This document shows positions 46,911 through 55,694 of a stretch of DNA of 64,000 nt, piece by piece. Every line of letters starts with the position of its first letter. Positions within the stretch are counted from its first letter, which is position 1. The position numbers were made by a program, and so were the translations under genes. The DNA is taken from NCBI GenBank assembly GCA_023663365.1, contig JAMPHP010000001.1, positions 1,464,189 through 1,528,188 on the forward strand, written 5' to 3'. The DNA is from Muribaculaceae bacterium. Lineage in GTDB: Bacteria; Bacteroidota; Bacteroidia; Bacteroidales; Muribaculaceae. The notes beneath the pieces are model-generated. The model was not told where the DNA came from and made no database searches. It saw only the letters and a list, made by a program, of their open reading frames with translations.

Positions 46911-46950
46911 AAAGCCCCGGACATCCAAAAGATGCCCGGGCTTTTATTTT
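46911..46950 (+). terminator. Rho-independent terminator after tRNA-Thr
   Basis: AAAGCCCCGGACATC pairs imperfectly with GATGCCCGGGCTTTT around a CAAAA loop and is followed by a T-rich stretch. Confidence 0.8.
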
Positions 46951-47397
46951 TCTTATACAGGTACCCCTGCATGGAATATCGGGAATAAATATATGACACA
47001 AACCGAATGTGCCGGGTCACCTCCTTATCCGCAGTTGACCCGCATCGCGGGTCATCAAGACCGTAGCCTTGGCGTGGGAGCTCGTAGAGCGGACACCCAA
47101 GGTTCACGTCAACAATCTAATTTACAGACCCCTGACAGGGGGTCGCAAGACGGCTCGCTGTGCCGTTGTTGTCGTTGATGAGAATGGGGTTGATGACTTG
47201 TGGGGAGCTGTTGAATGAGAATTGGGCGATACGTTGACATTTGCGGGCGTCTTGGCGGTCGCCATAGATGGGCGACCGTACCATGGCCCTTGGGCGCTTG
47301 GAATGCTAAAAATTCGCAACGTCGTAGGGTACCGCGACATTAAAAATTAAAACTTATAATTTATAACTTATAATTTTTATCTCATATCTCATAACTG
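46951..47397. other. Intergenic region after tRNA-Thr with several palindromes and one small ORF
   Basis: Hairpins: GACCCGC/GCGGGTC (47037-47053), GACCCCT/AGGGGTC (near 47127-47144) and GGTCGCC/GGCGACC (near 47257-47276). One short minus-strand ORF (47117-47284) is listed separately. The remainder is AT-rich. Position 3' of a tRNA and the repeat-like look suggest a decayed insertion, but no attachment-site duplicate of the tRNA end was found. Confidence 0.5.
47117..47284 (-). CDS. Small ORF with the same INPILIND motif as the 32160 gene
   Basis: 55 codons (MVRSPIYGDRQDARKC...). It contains QVINPILINDNNGT, matching RVINPILINDYPGT in the 32160 gene. It is too short to assign and may be a remnant of the same accessory family. 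A stop codon lies just upstream in frame, so it could be a fragment. Confidence 0.3.
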   Translation of the reverse strand: MVRSPIYGDRQDARKCQRIAQFSFNSSPQVINPILINDNNGTASRLATPCQGSVN

Positions 47398-47430
47398 CAA
47401 AAAGCGCGCCGAGGATGCCCCGGCGCGCTT
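47398..47430 (-). terminator. Terminator of the SusE/F-like gene
   Basis: Inverted repeat AAGCGCGCC (47402-47410) / GGCGCGCTT (47422-47430). On the minus strand the hairpin is followed by a T run. Confidence 0.8.
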
Positions 47431-47455
47431 CGATTTTGTATCTGTGTGTGTGAAT

Positions 47456-49126
47456 TTACTTCACATATACCTTGCTTACGTTGCTGCCCTGGCGGCGGAT
47501 AAAGAGGCCGGTAGCGGGGTTGGCAACACGCACGCCCTGGAGGTTGAAGTATTCAACGGGGGCGTTGGCATCGGCTGCGGTGACAGCGTCGATGCCGGTC
47601 TGAACTTTCACGAGTGTGAGCATGGGTGCTTCACCGTTGAAGTCGACAGCAACATCGTAGGTGCCGGCAGGCACTGCAAAAGATTCGCAAGCGGATGCAT
47701 TGATATTCGGAACATAGACAGCGAGCTGAGCTTCAGCGCTGGTAGCACCTACTGCAAATTCGATGGGAGTATCCTTCGCAGGTGCACCATATCGGTAGCC
47801 TTCGTTGACACCGCCCCAATCGTCGGAAGCAGTTCCGCGGAGCTCATTGAACTGTATATACGACACTACATTGTCGGCTCCGGCTGCGTCGAACACCACC
47901 TTGCTTGCGGTGAACACTTTATCGTTCTTTGTAAGCTCGATGCCACTTGTCACATCCCAGTGGTTTTCACCTACATTACCCATAAGGTAGAGAGTTGCGG
48001 GCACATAGAGTCCGGGGGTGGGCTCGATCACTGTCTCCGACTTGGTGATGGTGAGAGTCTCGTCGACGAGGCTGAGGGTCATATCGTACTTGGCGGGGCC
48101 GGCTACTTTGAAAGAATTTTCACCTGCGGTGATACCATTAGCTGAGTCGAATGAGGGCTCGGTGTCACTTTCAAGTGCGCCATAGCGCTGACCCATTTCG
48201 TTCCATGCTGCACCAAGAGAAACTGCGAAAGAGAAATAGCCATACTCCGTGCCAAGTGCACTACCGATTTCGACTGCTTTCACTTCATATACACCGTCTT
48301 CAACCTTAGTCATGGCCACGCCATTGTCGGGACCCCAGTCGGCACCGTTCACGTTGCCGATTACAAACATTGTTTCGGGATATGTGACCACGATTTCACC
48401 ACCGCCGGGTACAGTCACAGTCAGTTTTCCTTCTTCGGCATTCTTCGCACAAACAAAAGTGAAGATGTATTCACCTGCGGGAAGCACGAAAGAGTCACCT
48501 GTCTGCGGTGTTGTATAGGTTTCTCCGGCGACAACCTCAATATCGCCAGTACGGCCGGTGCCGTACTGAATATCGCCTGCGCGCATTTTGAAATAGCTTT
48601 TTGCGGCAGTAAGTTTATAGGTACCGGTCCACTCATCTTGTGTGCCTTCCTTGAGGGCGAGAGGATAATCGGTGCGTGAATCATTCCAGCCACCGCCCAT
48701 ATCGCCTACGAGGTAGATTGTGGTGTAGTCATTTTCCTTGGCAGCACCGGTCACGAGAAGAGTTTTTGCATTGGTGTCAAGTGTGATTACTGCATTTTCA
48801 ACGGATCCGTCCATGTTGAAGTTGCCTGCACCTACACGGTAGGAGTAGGCTTCGCCTTCCTTGACTTTTGAGCCGTTTGTGCCGATTTTGTTGTTCCAGT
48901 CAGGACTTCCGGGTGTGCCCTGGCAGATAAGGAATTCGCCGGCAAAAGCCTTGTGGCCTTCAGGCATTGTGTAGCGGAATACGCCGGCTTCGCCCTCTAC
49001 GGGCTTGAGTTCGTAGTTTGCATTGGCATGAGCCCAGCCTTGGAAAGCACCGGAGATATACCAGTTCGCCGCATTGGCAGCCATCGCCACTACGAGCGAA
49101 AGCATTAGCAAGTAAAATTTTTTCAT
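47456..49126 (-). CDS. Secreted SusE/SusF-like glycan-binding protein
   Basis: 556 residues with a Sec signal peptide (ending AANA). At least four SusE/F-like carbohydrate-binding modules begin with related strands: NWYISGAFQGW (about 21), TIYLVGDMGGGW (about 136), TMFVIGNVNGADW (about 252) and TLYLMGNVGENHW (about 384). The C-terminus (FNLQGVRVANPATGLFIRRQG...KVYVK) resembles the type IX secretion or Por-like C-terminal domain of Bacteroidetes. No SusC/SusD pair is adjacent. The likely role is surface binding of starch or another polysaccharide. Confidence 0.82.
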   Translation of the reverse strand: MKKFYLLMLSLVVAMAANAANWYISGAFQGWAHANANYELKPVEGEAGVFRYTMPEGHKAFAGEFLICQGTPGSPDWNNKIGTNGSKVKEGEAYSYRVGAGNFNMDGSVENAVITLDTNAKTLLVTGAAKENDYTTIYLVGDMGGGWNDSRTDYPLALKEGTQDEWTGTYKLTAAKSYFKMRAGDIQYGTGRTGDIEVVAGETYTTPQTGDSFVLPAGEYIFTFVCAKNAEEGKLTVTVPGGGEIVVTYPETMFVIGNVNGADWGPDNGVAMTKVEDGVYEVKAVEIGSALGTEYGYFSFAVSLGAAWNEMGQRYGALESDTEPSFDSANGITAGENSFKVAGPAKYDMTLSLVDETLTITKSETVIEPTPGLYVPATLYLMGNVGENHWDVTSGIELTKNDKVFTASKVVFDAAGADNVVSYIQFNELRGTASDDWGGVNEGYRYGAPAKDTPIEFAVGATSAEAQLAVYVPNINASACESFAVPAGTYDVAVDFNGEAPMLTLVKVQTGIDAVTAADANAPVEYFNLQGVRVANPATGLFIRRQGSNVSKVYVK

Positions 49127-49185
49127 AATATTGATTTAAGTAAGTAAGGAATAATCTCTTTTAGCGCGCATAATGATACACATCG

Positions 49186-49193
49186 CAAAAGTA
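49186..49193 (-). promoter_or_regulatory. -7 box (TACTTTTG) of the SusE/F-like gene
   Basis: Minus-strand TAnnTTTG match 59 bases before the ATG at 49126, divergent from the box at 49279. Confidence 0.6.
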
Positions 49194-49278
49194 CGGTATT
49201 TTTCGTTAGAAGAGTAAAATATAACATACTTTAACTTTTGCGAACCATGTAAAAACTTTTCTGTTGGAGCATTTTACG

Positions 49279-49286
49279 TACTTTTG
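49279..49286 (+). promoter_or_regulatory. -7 box (TACTTTTG) of the TPR-TIR unit
   Basis: Only 5 bases (CAAGC) separate the box from the ATG at 49292, predicting a leaderless mRNA for the TPR gene. Confidence 0.65.
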
Positions 49287-49291
49287 CAAGC

Positions 49292-51238
49292 ATGAAATCG
49301 GCTCTACGCATCATCGCAGGCATTTTTATGCTGCTTCTTTCCGCAATTCCGCTCACAGGCTACGCTCAAGGCACCGCCTTGCAGAGTGGCCTTGCCAAGA
49401 CCCGAGGCAAACTCAAGGCCAACGGCACGGTAGTGGCGGGCAAGCCATTGGCGGGAGTTGCAGTGAAAGTGCGTGGAGCAAACGAGACCCGCAGCGGCGC
49501 CGACGGCACCTTCGCTTTCAATGCCCCCTCGGTTTTCATCCTCGAGAATGCCCGCAAGAAAGGCTTCGTGCTGAGCGATGCCGACCTCACTTCGCGCCCG
49601 GTGAAGCGCTCGGCAGCCGTCTTTACCATAGTTCTCGAAGACGAGGCTGAGCGCAAGGCCGAGCTCGATGCCGTGGCCGCACGCATACGCCGCACTCTCA
49701 ACGCCCGCATCCGTGAGCGTGAGGATTCGCTGGCGGCTCTCCGCGAGCAGCTGCGTATCTCCGACGAGCAGTACCGCGCCATGATTTCACGCCTCTACGA
49801 CGAGCACTCCGCCGACGAGGAGTTGATAGCCGCACTTGCCGAGCGCTATACAGCCACCGACTGGGATAGCGCCGACGAGCAGCAAAGGCGCATATCCGCC
49901 CTTATCATTGCCGGTGAGCTTGAGCGAGCCGACTCGCTGCTCAATGCCGGCGGCGACCTCGGCCGCGCTGTGCTCTCCGCCCTCAAGGCCAAAAGCGCGA
50001 TTTCAGCCGATGAAGCCGACATAGCGCGTCGACAAGCCCGCAACGAGCAGGCTCGCAAGGCGCAGGTGCGCGAAGCCGAAGCTCTGGCCGAGCGATGCCT
50101 GGCGAAGTCGGAAATCATGCGCCTGAAGCATCTCAACGACTCCGCCTACCACTACCTCACACTGCGGAGCACGCTCATGCCTAGCCGTCTCGACTACCTC
50201 ACCGAGGCCGGCAGCTTTGCAGAAATATTCCTCGGCGATGCCGAGGAGGCAGCAAGGGTCTACTCCCGAGCCATGGACATAGCAGCCGCCGACAGCTCAT
50301 TGGCCATCGACTATGCCTTTGCCGCCAACAGCCTCGCCCGCATCGCCATCGCACAGGGGAGGCCGGAAGATGCCGAGCGATTGCTGCTCAGCCTGCTGGC
50401 AGCGCCGCACGCGTCATCTCTCGGGCTCATGCTCACCGGCAGCATCTACAGCTCGCTGGCTCATATCGATGCCCTGCGCGGCAACTACGCCGATGCCGAG
50501 AGCAAGTACAGGCAGGCCATGCGGCTGCAGCGCGAGCTCTCAGGCGACGATGCCATAGGCCTCTACCCTACCGTCAACGACCTCAGCATGGTGCTTCTCA
50601 ACACCGGGCGCGCCGCCGAGGCCGCCGACAGCCTCGAGCGCTCGATAGAGGTGCGGGCTCGCATCTACGGCTCCGACTCGCCCGAGATGCCGGCGCCACA
50701 CAGCTCGCTCGGACATGCGCGACTGGCTCTGAACGACACCGTCGGAGCGCTCGCAGCCTACCGCGAGGCCGTGCGGGTTGGCGAGCTCAACTACAGCCCG
50801 CGCCATCCCGACCTCGGCACCCTGCATAGCAATCTCGCCCGCCTGCTGCTGGCCGTCAAAGACTATGGCGAGGCTGCCATATACTATCGCAAGAGTCTCG
50901 CCGCCCTACCCGCAGGCAGCCCATGGCGCACAAGGGCGATGTCGGATCTGGCCCTCTGCCTCTTTCACACGGGGCACCGTGCCGAAGCAGCAGCACAGAG
51001 CGAGGAGGCACTTCAGGAGTTCTCGCTGCAACTTGGCCCTGAAAGCGGAGCCGCCATCGAAGAAGCACTCATCCTCGGAATGTACTACTACGCCGACGGG
51101 CGGAAAGCCGAGAGTGAGCGCGTATGGAAAGGCCTGCTCAGCACCGCAAAGCAGCATCTGCCGGCCGACGATCCGGTGATAGAGGCCACTCAACGACTGC
51201 TCGACGAGCTATACACCGAAACGACCGACACAAAATGA
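49292..51238 (+). CDS. Exported TPR protein, partner of the TIR protein
   Basis: 648 residues. Signal peptide ending LTGYAQ, then a beta-sandwich resembling carboxypeptidase-regulatory domains (about 40-115: ANGTVVAGKPLAGVAVKVRG...DGTFAF), a charged coiled coil (about 115-180), and TPR helices of kinesin-light-chain type from about 290 to 640 (SLAHIDALRGNYADAESKYRQAMRLQRE and several similar). It should reside in the periplasm or on the outer face. The stop overlaps the TIR ATG by 4 bases (ATGA), so the pair is translationally coupled. Function unknown; see findings. Confidence 0.82.
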   Translation: MKSALRIIAGIFMLLLSAIPLTGYAQGTALQSGLAKTRGKLKANGTVVAGKPLAGVAVKVRGANETRSGADGTFAFNAPSVFILENARKKGFVLSDADLTSRPVKRSAAVFTIVLEDEAERKAELDAVAARIRRTLNARIREREDSLAALREQLRISDEQYRAMISRLYDEHSADEELIAALAERYTATDWDSADEQQRRISALIIAGELERADSLLNAGGDLGRAVLSALKAKSAISADEADIARRQARNEQARKAQVREAEALAERCLAKSEIMRLKHLNDSAYHYLTLRSTLMPSRLDYLTEAGSFAEIFLGDAEEAARVYSRAMDIAAADSSLAIDYAFAANSLARIAIAQGRPEDAERLLLSLLAAPHASSLGLMLTGSIYSSLAHIDALRGNYADAESKYRQAMRLQRELSGDDAIGLYPTVNDLSMVLLNTGRAAEAADSLERSIEVRARIYGSDSPEMPAPHSSLGHARLALNDTVGALAAYREAVRVGELNYSPRHPDLGTLHSNLARLLLAVKDYGEAAIYYRKSLAALPAGSPWRTRAMSDLALCLFHTGHRAEAAAQSEEALQEFSLQLGPESGAAIEEALILGMYYYADGRKAESERVWKGLLSTAKQHLPADDPVIEATQRLLDELYTETTDTK

Positions 51239-52347
51239 GCTCCTACAAATACTTCGCCTTCATAAGCTACAGCAGCGCCGACACCAAGGAGGGGCGCAGG
51301 CTGCAGCGCCGCCTCGAGAACTTCCGCCTGCCTGCCGCCCTCGGGGGCAAGCGGCGCAGCTATCCGATGCGCAAGGTGTTCTTCGCACCCACAGAGATAC
51401 AGCCCGGAGTCCTTACAACCGAGCTGCAGACCCGGCTCGAGCAATCGCGCTACCTCATAGTGGTGTGCTCGCCGGCCTCGGCACGGTCGCGTTGGGTGAG
51501 CATGGAGATTGAATACTTTGCCTCGCTCGGGCGGGCCGACCGCATCTATCTGTTCATCGTGGGCGGACAGCCCGGCAGCGGTGGTGCCGACGAGTGCTTC
51601 AACCCCGCCCTGAGCACCATAGGCCTGCCCGAACTCCTCGGCGTAAACATACACGAGAAAGTGCACCGGCTGCCGTGGCTCAACCGCGAGCGTGCCTACA
51701 CGCAGCTGATATCGAAGCTGCTCTGTCTCGACTTCGACGCACTGTGGCAGCGTCAGCGCCGCCGTCTCCGTCGCCGCCGTGCAGCCTTTGCGGCGGCTGT
51801 CGGCGGAGCCATAGCTCTGGCGGCCTTGACGTGGGCGGCCAACCGCCCTTTTGCCACCACTGTGCTCCCGGTCGATGCCGATTCCGCCGCCTCACTTCCC
51901 GAAGCTCAGTACGTGGCCATAAGCCTTTTGCTCGACGAAGAAACCAAGACCGACACCGCAAGCGCCACAGGCCAAGCCCTGCGCTTTGCCAACCTTCCAC
52001 GCAGCTACAGCGGGCGCACGGTGGCCGTCCGCGCCGACGCTCCCGGCTACCTGCCCCTCGACACCACACTGACGCTGACTCCCGAGCGCATCAAGCTGCC
52101 GCTGAGGCGCGACCCGGCCATATACGGCCATATCCGCATCACTGTGGTAGACTTCGACAGCGGCGAAGTCCTGCCGCACAAACCCGTCGTGCTGGCCGGG
52201 ACGACAGTCCTCACCGATGCCGCAGGTGTGCTCGAGGCCGACATCCCCCTTTCACGGCAAGCCACGGCCTACACAGTGACCATCGACGGACACAACTACA
52301 CCCTGCACACCCCCTGCGGACCCGACGATTACCTGAGCGTGCGCTGA
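51235..52347 (+). CDS. Membrane-spanning TIR domain protein with periplasmic beta domain
   Basis: 370 residues from the ATG at 51235. The N-terminal TIR_2-type domain (about 4-165) starts FAFISYSSADTKEG and has SPASARSRWVSMEIEYF. The Glu four residues after Trp87 (Glu91) aligns with the catalytic Glu of NAD-hydrolysing TIRs (WxxxE). A very basic stretch (RQRRRLRRRR) precedes one membrane helix (about 184-201), so the TIR domain is cytosolic and the C-terminus periplasmic. The C-terminal half holds two beta-rich carboxypeptidase-regulatory-like folds. This is inferred to be a receptor-like protein; activity is not shown. Confidence 0.82.
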   Translation: MSSYKYFAFISYSSADTKEGRRLQRRLENFRLPAALGGKRRSYPMRKVFFAPTEIQPGVLTTELQTRLEQSRYLIVVCSPASARSRWVSMEIEYFASLGRADRIYLFIVGGQPGSGGADECFNPALSTIGLPELLGVNIHEKVHRLPWLNRERAYTQLISKLLCLDFDALWQRQRRRLRRRRAAFAAAVGGAIALAALTWAANRPFATTVLPVDADSAASLPEAQYVAISLLLDEETKTDTASATGQALRFANLPRSYSGRTVAVRADAPGYLPLDTTLTLTPERIKLPLRRDPAIYGHIRITVVDFDSGEVLPHKPVVLAGTTVLTDAAGVLEADIPLSRQATAYTVTIDGHNYTLHTPCGPDDYLSVR

Positions 52348-52393
52348 ATTTATAAAAAACTTTAACAGTTTTCGGGGATTGCGAAAAATGGCT

Positions 52394-52401
52394 TAACTTT
52401 G
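52394..52401 (+). promoter_or_regulatory. -7 box (TAACTTTG) of the envelope-biogenesis unit
   Basis: Perfect TAnnTTTG match 28 bases before the ATG at 52430. It makes the SurA-like gene start a separate transcript from TPR-TIR. Confidence 0.6.
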
Positions 52402-52429
52402 CAAACCATATACTCACAAAGTGCACCCA

Positions 52430-53806
52430 ATGAGAAAAAGACACATATTCGCGGCTCTGGCCGCACTGCTGGCCGCCAGCGTCTTTGCCGCCACCGACGG
52501 CAACGTGATCGAGGAAGTGGCCTGGATGATAGGCGACCAACCTATATATAAATCGGAGATAGAGGAAACCTATCAGGAGATGCAGGCCGACCGTGTCAAC
52601 ATCCCCGGCGACCCTTACTGCTACATACCCGAGCAGATAGCCATAGAGCGCCTTTTCCTCCATCAGGCTGAGCTCGACACCATAGAGGCACAGGAATCGA
52701 TGGTGCAGATGCAGGCCGATGCCCAGATGAACATGATTGTCACCAACCTGGGCTCGCGAGAGAAAGTGGAGCAATACTTCCGCAAGCCCTACAACGAGAT
52801 ACGCGAGTACTACCTCGAGTCGCTCCGCAACCGTATGCGCGTGCAGCAGGTGCGCAACAACCTCACCAAGAACCTCAAAGTGACTCCTGCCGACGTCCGC
52901 CGATACTTCTCGCAGCTGCCTCAGGACAGCGTGCCCTACATCCCTCTCGAAGTGGAGGTGCAGATGATTTCAATCAACCCCATCATCCCGCGTCAGGAAA
53001 TCGACGACGTGAAAGCGCGCCTGCGCGACTACTCCGACCGCGTGACCCGAGGTGAGAGCGACTTCTCCACCTTGGCAATCCTCTACTCCGACGATCCCGG
53101 CTCAAGCCGTCGCGGAGGTGAGCTCGGCTTCATGGGTCGCGGTCAGCTCGTGCCCGAATATGCCGCCGTGGCATTCAACCTCAACGACCCCAAGCGTGTG
53201 TCGAAAATCGTGGAGACAGAGTACGGCTTCCACATCATCCAGCTCATTGAGAAGCGCGGCGACCGCATCAACACCCGCCACATCCTCCTCAAGCCCAAAG
53301 TGGCCGAGAAAGACCTCACCGACGCCATCACACGCCTCGACAGCGTTCGCACCGACATCGTCGACAACAAGACCATGAGCTTCGAGGATGCCGTGCGCTA
53401 CTTCTCGCAGGACAAAGACACCCGCATGAGCAACGGCGTGATGGTGAACACCGGCGAGAACCGCAACTACGGCACCACTCGCTTCGAGATGTCGCAGCTG
53501 CCCCAGGAAATAGCCAAGGAGGTAGCCAAGCTCCAGCCCGGCGAACTTTCGCAGCCTTTCATCATGGTCGACCCCAAGCGCAACACCGAGATTGTGGCCA
53601 TGGTGCGCCTCACCAAGCGCATTGAAGCACATCCGGCGAACCTTTCCGACGACTTCCAGACAATCAAAGGCATGTACGAGAATGCCCAGAGGCAGGAAAC
53701 CGTCAACAAATGGCTCGCCAAGAAAATCAAAGACACCTACGTGCGCATCGAGGACGGCTGGCGTGGCTGCGACTTCGTGCATGACGGTTGGATTCACACC
53801 AAATAA
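52430..53806 (+). CDS. SurA-like periplasmic peptidyl-prolyl isomerase
   Basis: 458 residues from the ATG at 52430 (a GTG lies 9 bases before). Signal peptide ends ASVFA. A SurA N-terminal chaperone region is followed by two parvulin domains: the first is clear (PGSSRRGGELGFMGRGQLVPEY, TEYGFHIIQLIEKRGDRINTRHILL), the second is more divergent. It chaperones outer-membrane proteins. It leads a run with OstA-like, acyltransferase and phosphoesterase genes, 21 bases before the next gene. Confidence 0.92.
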   Translation: MRKRHIFAALAALLAASVFAATDGNVIEEVAWMIGDQPIYKSEIEETYQEMQADRVNIPGDPYCYIPEQIAIERLFLHQAELDTIEAQESMVQMQADAQMNMIVTNLGSREKVEQYFRKPYNEIREYYLESLRNRMRVQQVRNNLTKNLKVTPADVRRYFSQLPQDSVPYIPLEVEVQMISINPIIPRQEIDDVKARLRDYSDRVTRGESDFSTLAILYSDDPGSSRRGGELGFMGRGQLVPEYAAVAFNLNDPKRVSKIVETEYGFHIIQLIEKRGDRINTRHILLKPKVAEKDLTDAITRLDSVRTDIVDNKTMSFEDAVRYFSQDKDTRMSNGVMVNTGENRNYGTTRFEMSQLPQEIAKEVAKLQPGELSQPFIMVDPKRNTEIVAMVRLTKRIEAHPANLSDDFQTIKGMYENAQRQETVNKWLAKKIKDTYVRIEDGWRGCDFVHDGWIHTK

Positions 53807-53827
53807 GGACTTCTTCGTGTCGGACTG

Positions 53828-55645
53828 ATGCGCAGGCAATCGTCGCTCATATTGATTCTTCTGCTGGCTCTGCCATCGCTTTTGGCCTGGGCCGCCTCGC
53901 AGCGCACCAATGTGCCGCGTATAGCTCCCACCATACCCACAGCCGACCGCTCGGCCGGCAACAAGGTGTTCCTCGAGCGGGCCGACGTGCTTAAGAAGCA
54001 GACATCCGACTCTTTCATGATTCTCGTGGGCGATGTTCTCTTCACCAAAGGCCCGATGATCATGAAGTGCGACAGTTGCCACTACTACCCCGAGACCGAG
54101 TCGATGAGCGCATTCGGCAACGTGAGCATGGAGCAGGGCGACACTCTCTTTGTCTACGCCGACGAGCTGCAGTTCGACGGCACCTCCGAGATTGCCACCC
54201 TCTACGCCGACCCCGGAAAAAAAGTGCGCCTCATCAACCGCGACGTGAAGCTCGAGACCGACATCTTCATCTACGACCTTGCCATCGACCTCGGATATTA
54301 CGAAGTGGGAGGCACCCTCACCGACCCGTCGAACACGCTCACATCTATCTACGGCGAGTACGCTCCCTCGACCAAGGAGGCCAATTTCTACACCCGCGTG
54401 CATCTCAACTCACGCAACACCTCCGACACCCTCGACATCTACTCCGACACACTCTACTACAACACCGCCTCGCACATCGCCGAGCTGCTGTCGCCCTCGA
54501 CCGTTGTCAACGCCCGCGGCACCATCTACACAAGCCTCGGCGTGTACGACACCGACGGCAATAAGGCAACCCTCTTCGATCGCTCCACCGTGGTCACATC
54601 ACAAGGCCAGACGCTCACCGCCGACACCATCTTCTACGACCGCGGCCGAGGCTTCGGCGAGTGCTTCGGTGCGATGGTGCTCACCGACACGGCACACAGC
54701 GTGGAAGTGCTTGGCGACTATGGCTACTACAACGAGCTCACCGACAGCACATTCATCACCGGCCGCGCGCTGCTCAAACAATATGCCGACAGCGACACCC
54801 TATGGCTCCACGGACGCTACATTGAGAGCTTCCGCAGCTTCGACACCACCTTCATAGCCGAGGACACGGCAGCACGCCGCCCGGCATCGACGGTAATCGA
54901 CACCTCGCACATCGCCGTAGTCTACCCGCGCGTGCGCTTCTATCGCCGCGACATGCAGGGGCTGTGCGACTCAATGCGCTTCACTCAGGCCGACTCTATG
55001 CTGCGAATGTATGTCAACCCGGTGGTGTGGAGCGACGACCAGCAGATATTCGGCAAGATAATCGCGCTGCACCTCAACGATTCCACCATCGAAGAAGCCA
55101 TCCTGCCCGAAAACGGCTTCGCAGCCCAGCACATCGAGGGCGAGCACTACAACCAAATCAGCGGCAAGGAGATGAAAGCATTCTTCGAGGGCGGCGAGAT
55201 GCGCCGGCTCGACATCAGCGGCAACGTCGAGATTATCATGTACCCCGAAGAGTCCGACTCTACCATCAATAAAATAGTAAATGCCCAGAGCAGCTTTCTC
55301 ACCGCCACTTTCCGAGGGCGCACCACCGAGTATATAAAGCTCTGGCCCGAGACCACAGGAGCGGCCACACCGCTCTTCCTCGCCAAAAAGAGCTCCTATT
55401 ATCTGCCTAAATTCAAGTGGTTCGACGGTATGCGACCCACCGGCCCGGCCGACGTTTTCATCATCCCGCCGGCCATGGAGGAGCTCATGACAAGCAGCGG
55501 CAGAAGCTCGGCAATCGACAAGAAACCGGCCTCGAGAATTATGCTCCATGAGCGCCCCGACGGCGCCGAGCCACCTCCGGCAGCGGCGGCACAACCCGAC
55601 TCAACCGACCAACCAAAATCCGAGATAGCTCCACTCCAACAATAG
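53828..55645 (+). CDS. OstA/LptA-like organic solvent tolerance protein
   Basis: 605 residues with a signal peptide ending LAWA. A beta-jellyroll-type region follows of repeated short strands (GNKVFLERADVLKK, GDVLFTKGPMIMKCDSCHYYPE, GTSEIATLYADPG), as in LptA/OstA-like proteins that carry LPS across the periplasm. The C-terminus is Pro/Ala-rich and poorly ordered. It is longer than LptA but typical of the Bacteroidetes OstA-like family. The next gene begins 49 bases downstream. Confidence 0.85.
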   Translation: MRRQSSLILILLLALPSLLAWAASQRTNVPRIAPTIPTADRSAGNKVFLERADVLKKQTSDSFMILVGDVLFTKGPMIMKCDSCHYYPETESMSAFGNVSMEQGDTLFVYADELQFDGTSEIATLYADPGKKVRLINRDVKLETDIFIYDLAIDLGYYEVGGTLTDPSNTLTSIYGEYAPSTKEANFYTRVHLNSRNTSDTLDIYSDTLYYNTASHIAELLSPSTVVNARGTIYTSLGVYDTDGNKATLFDRSTVVTSQGQTLTADTIFYDRGRGFGECFGAMVLTDTAHSVEVLGDYGYYNELTDSTFITGRALLKQYADSDTLWLHGRYIESFRSFDTTFIAEDTAARRPASTVIDTSHIAVVYPRVRFYRRDMQGLCDSMRFTQADSMLRMYVNPVVWSDDQQIFGKIIALHLNDSTIEEAILPENGFAAQHIEGEHYNQISGKEMKAFFEGGEMRRLDISGNVEIIMYPEESDSTINKIVNAQSSFLTATFRGRTTEYIKLWPETTGAATPLFLAKKSSYYLPKFKWFDGMRPTGPADVFIIPPAMEELMTSSGRSSAIDKKPASRIMLHERPDGAEPPPAAAAQPDSTDQPKSEIAPLQQ

Positions 55646-55694
55646 CGACACTCTGTTCGTTTAGCCATCAGTGAGCACTAAACCACACCTCATC

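Noticed and set aside
46865..47107. Small minus-strand ORF over the tRNA terminator
   Set aside because: Its C-terminal part is the antisense of the tRNA and terminator.
53102..54403. Minus-strand open frame across the surA-like and ostA-like genes
   Set aside because: It spans the junction of two well-supported plus-strand genes and has no family features.
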